In this document: piece after piece, positions 52,322 through 63,144 of the stretch
Layout of the letters: the number at the start of each line of letters is the position of its first letter
Numbering within the stretch: the stretch's first letter is position 1
NCBI GenBank assembly: GCA_016858145.1
Contig: JAEHOE010000015.1
Span: 1 to 64,000, forward strand
From: Edaphochlamys debaryana
Taxonomy: Eukaryota > Chlorophyta > Chlorophyceae > Chlamydomonadales
Direction of reading: 5' to 3'
DNA: 64,000 nucleotides
Translations under genes and position numbers: made by a program
Notes under the pieces: model-generated
Seen by the model: only the letters and a program-made list of their open reading frames with translations
Databases searched by the model: none
What the model was told of the DNA's origin: nothing

Positions 52322-54731
52322 TCAATCGCTCCGCATGGCCAGCCACGCGTCCAGCATGACTGAGTCAAGGTCATCCGTGACGTCCCACGGGACGCCCAGG
52401 TCGGACCCGCCACCCAAGGGATCCGTGTAGGGGCCCTGTGCGGCTTGGAGCGCCGCTGCGCCCGGCGGCACGGGTGCCGGGGCAGCGTGCGCCCACGGCG
52501 GCTGGAAAGGCCAGGGAGCTCCCACTGGCGGGTTGCGTGGCTTAGTCGGGCCGGGCGCGGAGCCCACCCCTGGCAGCGAGCAGGCCGAGGGCTGCGGCCA
52601 GCCGTCGGCGCCGTACGGCGGGCCCCATGGAGACGCCGGGGCCCGAAGTGGCGGACCCTGGGCCCATGGCAGCGCCGGTGCAGTGGCGGCGTGGGGCGTC
52701 GGCTGCAGCAGGCGTCCGAGGCGGGGGTACGAAGCGGCATGGGCTGCGGCATACGATGCGTACGGCGACCCGGACGGCGAAGCCCATGGCTCCTGCCGCG
52801 GGCCCTGTGCTCTGGGGTCCGTGGCCGATGGTGCAGCAGCGGCCAGACCCCACGCAGCAGCGGGCGCCGAGGCCAGCCGGGGAGGCAGCAGGGCGGCGGC
52901 GGCGGCGGCGGCGGCGCCTAGCGGCGGCAGGGGCGGCGGTTGCAGTCCCATCGTCAGGCCGCCGCCGCTTGGCTCAGCTGCTGTGGGCAGGGCCCCGGCA
53001 ACCGAGCGGGGCCAAGCACCGCTGGCACTCAGGGGAGCGGCAGGGGTGACGGGTGTCCCCTCGTGCTCGAAACCCGGCCAGGTCTGGAGAGCGTCCCAGT
53101 CCGAGTCTGCACACACGACCCCCGCTGTCGCGTTGCCGACTCCGCAGGGCCCCGAGATGTGCGGGACAGGCGAGAGGTGGGACCGCGGGCCGTAGATTTC
53201 CACTCCGCTCCAGCCAGCCGCCCACTCCACCTCCGGGGTCGCCGCCGTGGGTGCAGGGCTGCCCGAGCTCTCTGACAGAGCAACTCTTCTGAGCTCGGAC
53301 AGCACATCTCGCTCCTCGATGGCAGCGTGGCTCGAGCCATTGCCGCAGGAGCCGGCGGCCTCCCACTCCCAGCCAGGCGGAGGGCCGACGGGGCCCGGAC
53401 AAGGGCCCGGCTGCATCCACCCGACTGCATGGACCCGGACTGTGGACGAGGTGGAGGCTGCCCGCAGGACTTGGCCGGAGACGTCAAACGCCCCCGCAAG
53501 GCGTGGGAAGGGAGCGTGGTGGTGGCGCAGGCTGCCAGCACTGTCCACCACCTTGGTGACGAGGCGAGTGCCGGCTCCGGGCGGTGACGGCCGCACGTGC
53601 CCGTCACTGTCCTCGGTTGCTCCTGACCACGACTGGGCGGGGCACGCCACCTCCACGCGCGTTTGCTCCGCGGACCGCTTGCCGCCGCAAGGCCACGGCA
53701 TGCCGAATGCGGGGTGCCCGGCGCCGCGGCGGCACCGGTGGCGACGGGAGCGCCAGTGGAGGCGCCGCCGCCCGCCCTGCCCGTATGTGGGCCGCCGCGG
53801 CGGCAGCCAGCGGCGGGTGAGACGCCAGGGCTTGCGGCGTCCCGCCGCCGGGGCAGCTCAGCGGGCCCCACGGGCGCACCCACCTCCAGCGCCGCCTGGC
53901 GCGCTGCCTCGTAGGCCTTGCGCCGGACGCCGTCGTCGGCGCAGTTGGGCCCCACTGCGAGGACGTAGGCCCGGAAGAGGCTGTTGCTGCTAGAAGTAGC
54001 TGCGGCAGACCTGCCCCTCAGTGTTCCGTGGAACACGTTCTAATGGTGAGGAGGGGATGGGGCAAGGAAGGCAAGGAGGGGCAAGGAGGCGGTCAGGGGG
54101 TCGGGCCGTCGAGAGGCGTCGAGCTAGAGATAGTTGTTGAAACGGCTGCTCTCTGCCAGGAGCTCAAGCACATACTGGCCCCCGTTGGTCCTGATCCACT
54201 CCAGGCGCCGGAAAACGCGCACCTTGACGTCGTTGTCAGTGCGTCCACTGCGGAATGCCCTCGCGATGAACACCCTGCACGCACCAGGTCAAGCGGGCGC
54301 GGCTCAGATCATGGCTTACTTGATGTAGAGTTCTAGAGGCACCCCAGCTGGTATCGCTCCGCAGGGCAGTCGACTCAGCGGAACTTGTTCGCTCGCGGCG
54401 GTTGGCGACTTTCTCGCCTAGTGTGGTAATGTTTGACACTGTTTGAGGTGACACAACTAAGCATAACGGGTTGTTTGATTGCTGAATCGTATGGCTCGAC
54501 TGGACTTGAACGCGCGGAGTTCGTCAGGAGCCCACGCAACGCCTGACGGACCCCAGCGCCGCCGGGAAACCCTCCGCACCAGGCGTTGCCGTATGCAGCG
54601 TGTAGTGCTGCTATGGTCGCAGTCTCCAAAGCTGTCCAGCCCCGGCGCTTCCGAAGATGCCCGCCGAATGTGCGGACGGACCCAGCTCGGGCTTCCGGCG
54701 GTTCGGGCCCCTCAAACTCTTCTAGGTGCAT
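52322..54731 (-). CDS. MYB-domain protein, four exons
   Basis: Exons 54731-54580, 54274-54223, 54039-53884 and 53632-52322 join in frame into 556 residues. The MYB repeat is assembled from three exons: GWTALETATIAALHAAYGNAW (residues about 29-49, tryptophans 19 apart), then FIARAFRSGRTDNDVK, then NVFHGTLRGRS. That matches the classic third helix GRTDNxVKNxW/F. The second exon of only 52 bp is what makes this gene easy to miss. A short basic stretch (GGHLRKRR) before it may be a remnant of a preceding repeat. The rest is a long Ala/Pro/Gly-rich region ending in an acidic-hydrophobic motif (DDLDSVMLDAWLAM) that could be an activation domain. Probably a nuclear DNA-binding regulator. Confidence 0.8.
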
Positions 54732-55187
54732 GATGCTAGACAACTGTAAGCGCTTTGGGGCTGCGTCGGCCTCGTCGAGGCCGTCTGCGACTTGGCGCGA
54801 GAGTCGACAGCCAGTTAGGAAGCACGTCGGTTAACCGTCATCTATCATGATGGCCATCACGGTGTACTGACGGTTTTGTGTACGTATCATGATGACTCTC
54901 TAGAACGCGAATGCAGCCTAGCATAAGCTTCTACATGTTACCTAGCACCTACTAGAGCGGTTGCCGGCCAGAAACAGCGCTCATCGGCCCCCAATCATGC
55001 ACGCCATCACGGTACGACCACACACCATCATGATGGGGTCGACCTGGGCCCATCCCTGCCCACACGGGCTCCTGCCGTGCTTTAACGGATCCCCGCCCAT
55101 CCCCTCTGGACAGGCGGGGCTCAACGGGCTCAACAGGGTTCTGCACAGGGGCCACAGGGTACGCCAACACGATAAGGTACCATGCTA

Positions 55188-56570
55188 TCATGATGGGTCC
55201 ACCCCCAGCCTCCCCCCTGCCCCGCCAGCCCTCAGCCGGGCCCACAGTTGTGTTCCCGACCCTGCACACGCCTGTCTAACCTCGTGCCAGCCCGGCAGCT
55301 CGGCAGCGGCGAACCAGTCGCAGTGCTCCGTGCAGGGCTGCTGGTGGCAAGCCCTCATGGTACACTGCCATGCTATCATGATGGGTCCGCTCCTCCACCC
55401 CGCCAACTCACAGCCTGGCCCGCAGTTGTGTTCCCGCCCCTGCACACGCGTATCTACCCTCGCACCATCCTGGCAGAAGCGGCGAACCTGCGGACAGGCT
55501 CCGTACAGGGCTGGGTGGGCAAGCCATCATGGTACACTGCCATGCCATCATGATGGGTCCACCCCCGCCCTTCCCCCTGCCCCGCCAGCCCTCAGCCGGG
55601 CCTGCAGGTGTGTTCCCGACCCTGCACACACGTATCTACCCTCGTGCCATCCTGGCAGCAGCGGGAAAGCGGCTGTCGTGCTTGGAACAGGGCTGGGTGG
55701 GCAAGCCATCATGGTACACTGCCATGCTATCATGATGGGTCCACCCCCGCCCTTCCCCCTGCCCCGCCAGCCCTCAGCCGGGCCTGCAGGCGTGGTCTAG
55801 CCCCTGCACACGCTTATCTACCCTCGTGCCATCCTGGCAGCAGCTGGAAAGCGGCTGTCGTGCTTGGAACAGGGCCGGGTGGGCAAGCCATCATGATACG
55901 GTGTCATGCTATCATGATGGGTCCACCCCCGCCCTTCCCCCTGCCCCGCCAGCCCTCAGCCGGGCCTGCAGGCGTGTTCCCGACCCTGCACACACGTATC
56001 TACCTTCGTGCCATCCTGGCAGCAGCGGGAAAGCGGCTGTCGTGCTTGGAACAGGGCCGGGTGGGCAAGCCATCATGATACGGTGTCATGCTATCATGAT
56101 GGGTCCGCCCCCGCCCTTCCCCCTGCCCCGCCAGCCCTCAGCCGGGCCTGCAGGCGTGTTCCCGACCCTGCACACACGTATCTACCCTCGTGCCATCCTG
56201 GCAGCAGCGGGAAAGCGGCTGTCGTGCTTGGAACAGGGCCGGGTGGGCAAGCCATCATGATACGGTGTCATGCTATCATGATGGGTCCGCCCCCGCCCTT
56301 CCCCCTGCCCCGCCAGCCCTCAGCCGGGCCTGCAGGTGTGTTCCCGACCCTGCACACACGTATCTACCCTCTTGCCATCCTGGCAGCAGCGGGAAAGCGG
56401 CTGTCGTGCTTGGAACAGGGCTGGGTGGGAAAGCCATCATGATGCGGTGCCATGCTATCATGATGGGTCCGCTCCCCCGCCCTTCCCCCTGCCCCGCCAG
56501 CCCTCAGCCGGGCCTGCAGGTGTGTTCCCGACCCTGCACACACGTATCTAACCTCGTGCCATCCTGGTTT
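55188..56570. repeat. 182-bp tandem satellite, eight units, plus one inverted unit nearby
   Basis: Units begin near TCATGATGGGTCC at 55188, 55376, 55548, 55730, 55912, 56094, 56276 and 56458. The central units are exactly 182 bp apart. Each contains ATCATGAT palindromes. A single copy in reverse orientation lies at about 57163-57345. The overlapping plus-strand frames of about 144 codons are copies of the same repeat and not genes. Confidence 0.9.
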
Positions 56571-56579
56571 ATCTACCCT

Positions 56580-57160
56580 CGCGCCCCTCGTACGTGAGAG
56601 AGCGTTGCCGTGAACATGGCTTCAGGCTGTGGCTTGCTTTAGGTTCACGTGAGTGAGCGTTGGGCTCGGAACATAGCCAACCAACCAAGCACGCCATCAC
56701 ATTACGCTCATGCTATCACGACGGGTCCACCTTGGCCCACGCGTCCGCTTGCCAACGAAGTCCTCGTTCCCTACCCCCACTGCAGCTGCATCTTAGCCTA
56801 AGCCACAAACTCGCGCGAACCCGTACATCCTTAAAGCCCTGTCACAGGCCCATACCCCAGGCCGACCACGTAGCTCGTATGCTAGCGTAATTCCATTGTC
56901 AACCACAACTACAAGGCCCGCCTTTCGTTCATACGCGCACGCAACCCTTTCATACCTAGCAGCTCGCGTCCTTCCTGGTGACCCCTAGCAAGACTTCAGC
57001 GTTTACCACAACTACAAGGCCCATGAACCCCCCGTCTCATCTATACGCCCACGCAACCCTTCCCCCGACGGGTGCACCCGGACCCTTGCGCCCTGACACC
57101 CCAACGCCGACAGTGCCTCTCCCGCCCCACGTCGAGCGGGCGCAGGGGCCCATGCGGCGG
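56580..57160. other. unique-looking interior of the inverted-repeat element
   Basis: No gene is seen. A TACCACAACTACAAGGCCC-like phrase repeats at about 56897 and 57002, followed by related text about 100 bp apart. Confidence 0.4.
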
Positions 57161-57714
57161 CGGAGCATGGTGCCGTATCATGATGGCTTGCCCACCCAGC
57201 CCTGTTCCAAGCACGACAGCCGCTTCCCCGCTGCTTTCAGACTGGCACGAGGGTCGACACGCGTGGGCAGGGGCTGGAACACGCCTGCAAGCCCGGCTGA
57301 GGGCTGGATTGAGGGGGCAGGGCGGGGGTCCGACCCATCATGATAGCATGGTGCCGTATCATGATGGCCACGTCCACAGCCATGTCTCGGGCGTTGGGGC
57401 AGCACCCATACTGCCCCCCGGTTTCCGGGTTGTACATCGGGTGGAGAAGTGTCCCCGGGCCCAGCGGGCGGTTGGCAGCGGGTGCAGCATGTGTCGTGAT
57501 GCGTCATCATGATGCGGCCCTGAGGGCCCGGCCCCATGGTGTGCAGGATTTGGGGCTGTTGGGCGCAGTTTCTGGCCGGCAACCGCCCTAACAGTGATAA
57601 GGGAACATGTAGAAGCCTATGCTCGGCTGCATTAGCATTTTGGAGAGTCATCATGATACGTACATAAAGCCGTCAGTACACCGTGATGGCCATCATGATA
57701 CATGACAGTTAACC

Positions 57715-58760
57715 ATCACGCTTCTGGTCTCTCGACAGCAGTGCGCAATCAAAGCACTTCCTTTCTTCTTGTCGTCGAAATGAAAACGCAAGCTATGCAG
57801 CCGTTGTATGTGCCAATGGCCGGCTCGGGGCCCTCTGCTTGGGCGTACTGCAACTGCCCTACGTTACCTCTACCCCGGGTTACCCCGGGTCAGGCAGGGT
57901 TCCCCATCGGACCCGGTTGGGTGCAGGTGCCCCCCAGAATACCCAGTCTGGGTAACCCATCTGACCCCGTAACCCCGGGGCGTAGATTAGGGGGTCAAGT
58001 GGGTGCGACGGGGTAGTCTAAGTGGGTTACATTACGGCCGGGAACGGGTAACCCCCTCCCTAATGCGCATGTCCCGCCCGCGCGGCCCAAGCAGTGCCAC
58101 GTTGAAAAGCAGCTGACGATGTCTACCGCAAGCTGGGGGTCCAGCTTGGGACATCTGCTGCTGCAGCTTGCTGCAGCAGCCCTGCGTTGCCCGAGACCGA
58201 ACCGCAGCCCAAGCTAGTTTCATACGTTCTGTCTTCCGTGTGTACATAGTATGTGCAGAACTCGCGTCCTTAAGTCGGTCAACGCATGCAAACTCGCCAC
58301 TCAGGGCAAAATTGTCGCTCGCGGGCAGTGCAAGCGTGAATATGTGTAAGGCATAATAAGTGTATGCGTAGTTGTCTATGTTGTAACGAGTGCTGCAGTG
58401 CTGAGTCGATTAACCGCGTTAACACGACACCGCGATGCGCCAATTGCGTTCCGCGCTGCAGTCACTGCTGCCGCAGCACCGCACTGCTTCCAACCGAGTG
58501 GCGAGAGAATATGATGTAGCTTGTGTAGAACAGCGGGCCGCAGGGTGTCCGCTCCGCTTCCGTTTCCGCCGCTGGGATGTGCGGCATCCCTCCCCCTTGC
58601 TGCGCTCCCCCTCTCCTTGCGTTCCGTACCTCAGCCCACCCCGCGCCACGCCCACCCATGGACAAGCCTGACCGGGGAGACTCGTGCAAGAACCACGTGA
58701 GGCTCTGCCCAGAAAGACTTGGTCAGGTTCACTGGCCCCTGCGGAGCCCCCGCGGAGTGT
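57715..58760. other. non-coding, short direct repeats
   Basis: A run of GGGTTACCCCGGGT-like repeats lies at about 57870-57990. CTGCTGCAGCTTGCTGCAGCAG at about 58150-58171 is an interrupted palindrome. No gene is supported. Confidence 0.4.
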
Positions 58761-58762
58761 GT

Positions 58763-59450
58763 ACAAAGCCCACCCTGTGTGTGTGACGGTCCGGACAGCC
58801 TTGCGGGGGCCGGGGGCTGCCTGGGGAGTGCGTGCAGAGCCCACCCCGTGTGTGTGACGGTACAGCCGTGCTGGGGCTGGGTGCTGCCTGGGGAGTGCGT
58901 GCAGAGCCCACCCCGTGTGTGTGAGGGTCTGGACAGCCTTGCGGGGGCCTGGGGCTGCCTGGGGAGTGCGTACACAGCCCACCCTGTGTGTGTGACGGTC
59001 CGGACAGCCTTGCGGGGGCCGGGGGGTGACTGGGGAGAACGTGCAAAGCCCACGCCACTCCGTGTGTGTGACGGTCCGGACAGCCTTGCGGAGGCCTGGG
59101 GCTGCCTGTGGAGTGCGTGCAGAGCCCACCCCGTGTTTAGGATGCGTAGGGTGGGCCCACCCCGTGTGTATGAGGGTCCGGACAGCCTTGCGGGGGCCGG
59201 GGGGTGCCTGGGGAGTGCGTGCAGAGCCCACCCCGTGTGTGTGAGGGTCCGGACAGCCTTGCGGGGGCCGGGGGCTGCCTGGGGAGTGCGTGCAGAGCCA
59301 ACTCCGTGTGTGTGACGGTCCGGACAGGCTTGCGGGGGCCGGGGGCTGCCTGGGGAGTGCGTGCAGAGCCCACCCCGTGTGTGTGACGGTACAGCCGTGC
59401 TGGGGCTGGGTGCTGCCTGGGGAGTGCGTGCAGAGCCCACCCCGTGTGTG
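58763..59450. repeat. 71-bp minisatellite, about nine units
   Basis: Units contain GTGTGTGACGGTCCGGACAG and GAGTGCGTGCAGAGCCCACC at spacings of about 67-71 bp. Long antisense and sense frames across it are repeat artefacts. Confidence 0.85.
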
Positions 59451-59574
59451 GTTCCGGGGGATGCCTGGGCTGTTGGGGCTGCGTAGACGGCACTGCGGGT
59501 GGTGCTACGGCAGCTAGGGCAGCTTACGGCGGTCGGCGGTCGGGGCTGTGCACGCACACTGCACCGTCAGAGTT

Positions 59575-59970
59575 CGGGGCTGCGCGGATGGCGCTGTCGG
59601 CTGTCGGGCCTGCGCGGATGGCGCTGTCGGCTGTCGGGCCTGCGCGGATGGCGCTGCCGGCTGTCGGGGCTGCGCAGACTGCACTGTCGGCTGTCGGGGC
59701 TGCGCGGATGGCGCCGTTGGCGGTCGGGGCTGTGCAGACTGCACTGCGGGTGGGGCTTCGGGCAGCTTACGCCCTTACGGCTGTCGGCTGTCGGGGCTGC
59801 GCGGACTGCACTGTCGGCTGTCGGGCCTGCGCGGATGGCGCTGTCGGCTGTCGGGGCTGCGCGGACTGCACTGTCGGCTGTCGGGCCTGCGCGGATGGCG
59901 CTGTCGGCTGTCGGGCCTGCGCGGATGGCGCTGTCGGCTGTCGGGGCTGCGCGGATGGCGCGGTCGGCGG
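59575..59970. repeat. 30-bp minisatellite, about twelve units
   Basis: Units are built from GCTGTCGGGCCTGCGCGGAT and GGCG(C)TGTCG, alternating two variants (GGATGGCGCT and GGACTGCACT). The open frames encode a Gly/Arg/Ala repeat and are not credible genes. Confidence 0.85.
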
Positions 59971-61090
59971 TCGGGGCAGACTGCGCTGCGGTTGGGGTAG
60001 GGGCCGCGCTTGGGATGGAGGCAGGCTGTCGGTTGTCGGGACTGCGCGCACTGGCAGGTAGGCATGTCAGCTGTCGGCATGTCGGCTGTGGGCAGTCGAG
60101 TTCAGGCTGTGTTGGAGGTGTTCCTATGTATTACTCCTATGTCATCTCGACCATTGTGTGCCAGTTTAAAGCTAGTCGCTTGGTGCGCGAGATGCGAGAT
60201 GTTGGGGGGGGGGTCGGGGCTACGGGGTGGGGATGTGGAGGTGGGTAGCAGTGCGAGAGTAGGCGATTGGCAAGAGAACGCAGCGTGCAGTGCAGTATGA
60301 GTATACATACGCTGGGTCGTATCAAACGTGGCCTAGAGCTCGCGAAATTCGCGGGCTGTCGCTTGACCCGGGCGACCTTTCACTGCATTAGCAGCTTTAA
60401 GCGATCGTAGGTATCACAGGTACAGCAAAAGCAACCAAATAAGAGGCTCGCGGTGACAAGTCGGTGAAGGCCATGTCCCGCACTCAGCCCTTCCGTCGCG
60501 CGCACCGTTCAGCATTGCTCACGGATACACACGAGTCACCAGCGACAACGAAGCCCGAGCTTCTGAGAGCATGTCGCAGCGGCGCGGCGGTCGTGCCAGG
60601 GTCTCCCCCGGGGTTGGCTTGGATCACCCCGGGGGGACACCCGGCGCCTGACCCCCCCGGGACACAATACCCCCAGTAGAGGTGACGTAGGGCTGCGCCG
60701 AAACCGGTTCATCAATCGCAGAACCCCTCTCACGGATTTCCCACAAGCCGCACCGTGGCTTGAGCGCTGCTCGAAAAGAGCGATGCTTGTCCACAGTTGT
60801 TAGGGCATCTGGCCTGAGCGAGTGAAGGACAACCTGCTGACGGGCTGTCCCGAGAGGCAGACCGGAACGAGCGTGCCCTAACGTGCCGAAACGAGCCGAA
60901 AGCGGTGCCGATGCGCTTGAAACACAGTGTTTTCCAAGCGATCTATGTGCAGCATGTCAGCAAACCTTCGTTTCGGAAGCTTCCAAGACACGCAACCCCC
61001 CTTCGGACGAGCTGGATCAGGCTGGGTCTGGGTCTGGAGGGGTCGGTCTGGGAAGTGGTCTGGGCTGAGCGGACGGTTGTAGCGCCGTCC
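59971..61090. other. non-coding, no gene seen
   Basis: Short frames only, on both strands. A GGGGGGG run lies at about 60204. No domain or splice-consistent model is visible. Confidence 0.4.
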
Positions 61091-61099
61091 AGCGGGACG

Positions 61100-61620
61100 T
61101 GCAGGAGCTTGGAGTCAGCGGGGGCTCGTAGAACTTCCAAAGGGAGAGTAACCGAACAGAGATGACACAGGCTGGAGGTGGGCTTCCAAGGTTGCATGTA
61201 TGGTTGCACCCGCTGGCCCACCCAACATGGGCCCGCAGGGCTCCCCCGTTCGCACGCCCTCCCCCGGGCCCCGGTGGCCTTCCCACAGGAGCCAAAAAGG
61301 CTTCATTTTCACCGAACGCACCTCTTCCCCTCTCCCAGGCCTCACCAGCCATGGCAGTGCCCAGGGCCCCCCCCGGCGTCAACAGGTCGGCTAGCCCCGA
61401 CAGGGCAACGTCATGCAAACGCACCGGTGCGTTGTCCTCAGCAAGGCGGGCTCCGCCTCCTTCAGTCCTTCTTCGCATGCCCCTGGTCATCCAAGTACTC
61501 GATACCGGCAGTCTATCCCAAAGCCAAGGCCTTTAATTGGGCGAGTCTCCCATTTGCTGATCTCCTCGCCAACGAACGTCACTACCCGCCTTGTCCCCGC
61601 CCGCCCGCCCGCCCGATGCG
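61100..61620 (-). pseudogene. decayed relic similar to 44400-44860
   Basis: The minus strand gives a frame with ARLAEDNAPVRLHDVALSGL and GGALRAHVGWASG. Nucleotide blocks match those near 44.5-44.9 kb in the same order with considerable divergence. It may be a fragment of a retroelement ORF or a decayed dispersed gene. Family unknown. Confidence 0.3.
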
Positions 61621-62184
61621 GCTTCCTGCCACGTTATTTCTCATCAAACCCCGCCCCCATCGCTGGGCAGGGGATACTCAAGCTGAGAAGGGCACCAGGT
61701 TTGCGTTTGGGCATAGGGCTCATGTGCGCGTTGATCTACGGTCGTCGGTACGGTGATGACCAGCATGTACGGTACCTGCTGCAGACGTCATGGACGGATG
61801 GAGCCAAGGTAGCCTACGGTGCCGGCGGCCAGCCAAAAGAAGCGCACGGACGGTAAGCTACACCAGACAGGGGAGAAGCACGTGGGTCTCGCTCGGGGAT
61901 CCAATGGGACATACAACGCAAGTGCCCCTCCTTCACCCCTGCCGCCGAGAACGAGGACCCACTCCCCAAGACCCCAACTCCAAGACCGAGGCGCAGCCGA
62001 AGGGCAAACGGCTGCGGAAGGACGTGCGTGGCGCCAGCGCCGCCGCAGGCTACTGTGCAGCAGGCGCAGGAGCAGCCGACTCGCATCACAGCCCGCCGCG
62101 GCGGCGGCCGCACCGTGGGTACCACCAGGGTCTGCGGCACCGTGCTCGTGGGGGGGACCTGGTGGACGGAGGCCGGAGCAGGGG

Positions 62185-62432
62185 CACGGGGGCAGGACCG
62201 AGTGGCGGGGACGCGTGTCACTTGTCACAAGCGGGGTGACGGATTCTCCGGAGGGGGTTAGGTGAATAGGTGGGCACACGGGCAGGACCGAGTGGCGGGG
62301 ACGCGTGTCATTTGTCACAAGCGGGGTGACGGCTTCTCCGGAGGGGGTTAGGTGGGCACACGGGCAGGACCGAGTGGCGGGGACGCGTGTCATTTGTCAC
62401 AAGCGGGGTGACGGCTTCTCCGGAGGGGGTTA
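62185..62432. repeat. three-unit tandem repeat of about 80 bp
   Basis: Three copies contain GGGCAGGACCGAGTGGCGGG and CACAAGCGGGGTGACGG, starting near 62190, 62278 and 62361. Spacings are about 88 and 83 bp because one unit has extra bases. Confidence 0.85.
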
Positions 62433-63144
62433 CTTGGGCGCGTCACCGCGCGGGCTGACCGGGTCACGGTAGCCACGGAGAGGGGTCACGCATGGGGGGT
62501 CAGGTGCAAGTCAAGCGCATCGCAGGGTGATGTCTTGTGTCACCAGTGGTGACGTGGGCCAGTCTTGGTTCAATGTTGCTATCTTCCGTGGACTGCCGGG
62601 GGTTCACTTGCATCTGACTAGCAAGTTAGCAAGGTACAATCGCAGGGGGGTATCTTGCCGGCCGTCTTTTGGGGCTGTAACTGCGGGGCCTACCCCCCTT
62701 GGTCGCGCGGCCTCAGGGCTTTGGGGAGGGGGAAGGGGCTGAGCTGACCCTTGTATTGGCTTCCGGTATCGATAAAGCGCCCGCGCTTGGGTTCCTTAGA
62801 ACTTCCACAGGGGGGGGATAGCCAGAGACCAAGTGAACCGGCTTATGAGATGCTTGGTTGCCTCCTCGTCCGGCTGAGACAACAGGCCCCCGTCCTAGGG
62901 ACACCCGCGGGCCCTGTGGGCCTTCGCGCCCACCCAACACGCACTCAGCACCCAGCGGCAGTACACCAACACTCCGTTGATCCGCCCTGCAAGGGTTATT
63001 GACAACTTGATCACATGAGCTACAGTAACTGCAGCCACCACGTACTGCCACGTACTCCCCCCTTGCAGCAGTGAGACACGGTGAGCGAGACCCCAGCCTC
63101 CGGCTTGCGCTACGCTTCGTTACTAATGTCATCTACCCCGAGTA
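62433..63144. other. non-coding, no gene seen
   Basis: Only short frames. No recognised element. Confidence 0.4.

Larger units (their letters stand above)
54829..57714. mobile_element. non-autonomous element with long terminal inverted repeats and internal satellite
   Basis: The left arm begins GGTTAACCGTCAT at 54829 and the right arm ends as its inverse (GGTTAACTGTCAT on the minus strand) at 57714. Arms stay alignable for about 190 bp (to about 55020 and from about 57525), including shared TATCATGATGGCC, ACTGACGG and GCGGTTGCCGGCCAGAAAC blocks; identity is about 85% by eye. Inside lies a 182-bp direct array and one inverted unit. No transposase is present. No target duplication is evident at these ends, so exact limits may be off by a few bases. 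The superfamily is unknown. Confidence 0.75.

Noticed and set aside
55248..56597. Overlapping plus-strand frames of about 135-156 codons that look like a protein family
   Set aside because: They are the same 182-bp satellite read repeatedly; starts and stops recur with the repeat.
58419..59557. Minus-strand frames of 270-308 codons
   Set aside because: They run through the 71-bp minisatellite and give a monotonous repeat peptide with no domain.
59444..60248. Plus-strand frames of 205 and 249 codons rich in Arg/Gly/Leu
   Set aside because: Products of the 30-bp minisatellite.
62185..62432. CRISPR-like array
   Set aside because: Units are tandem without unique spacers, and the context is eukaryotic.
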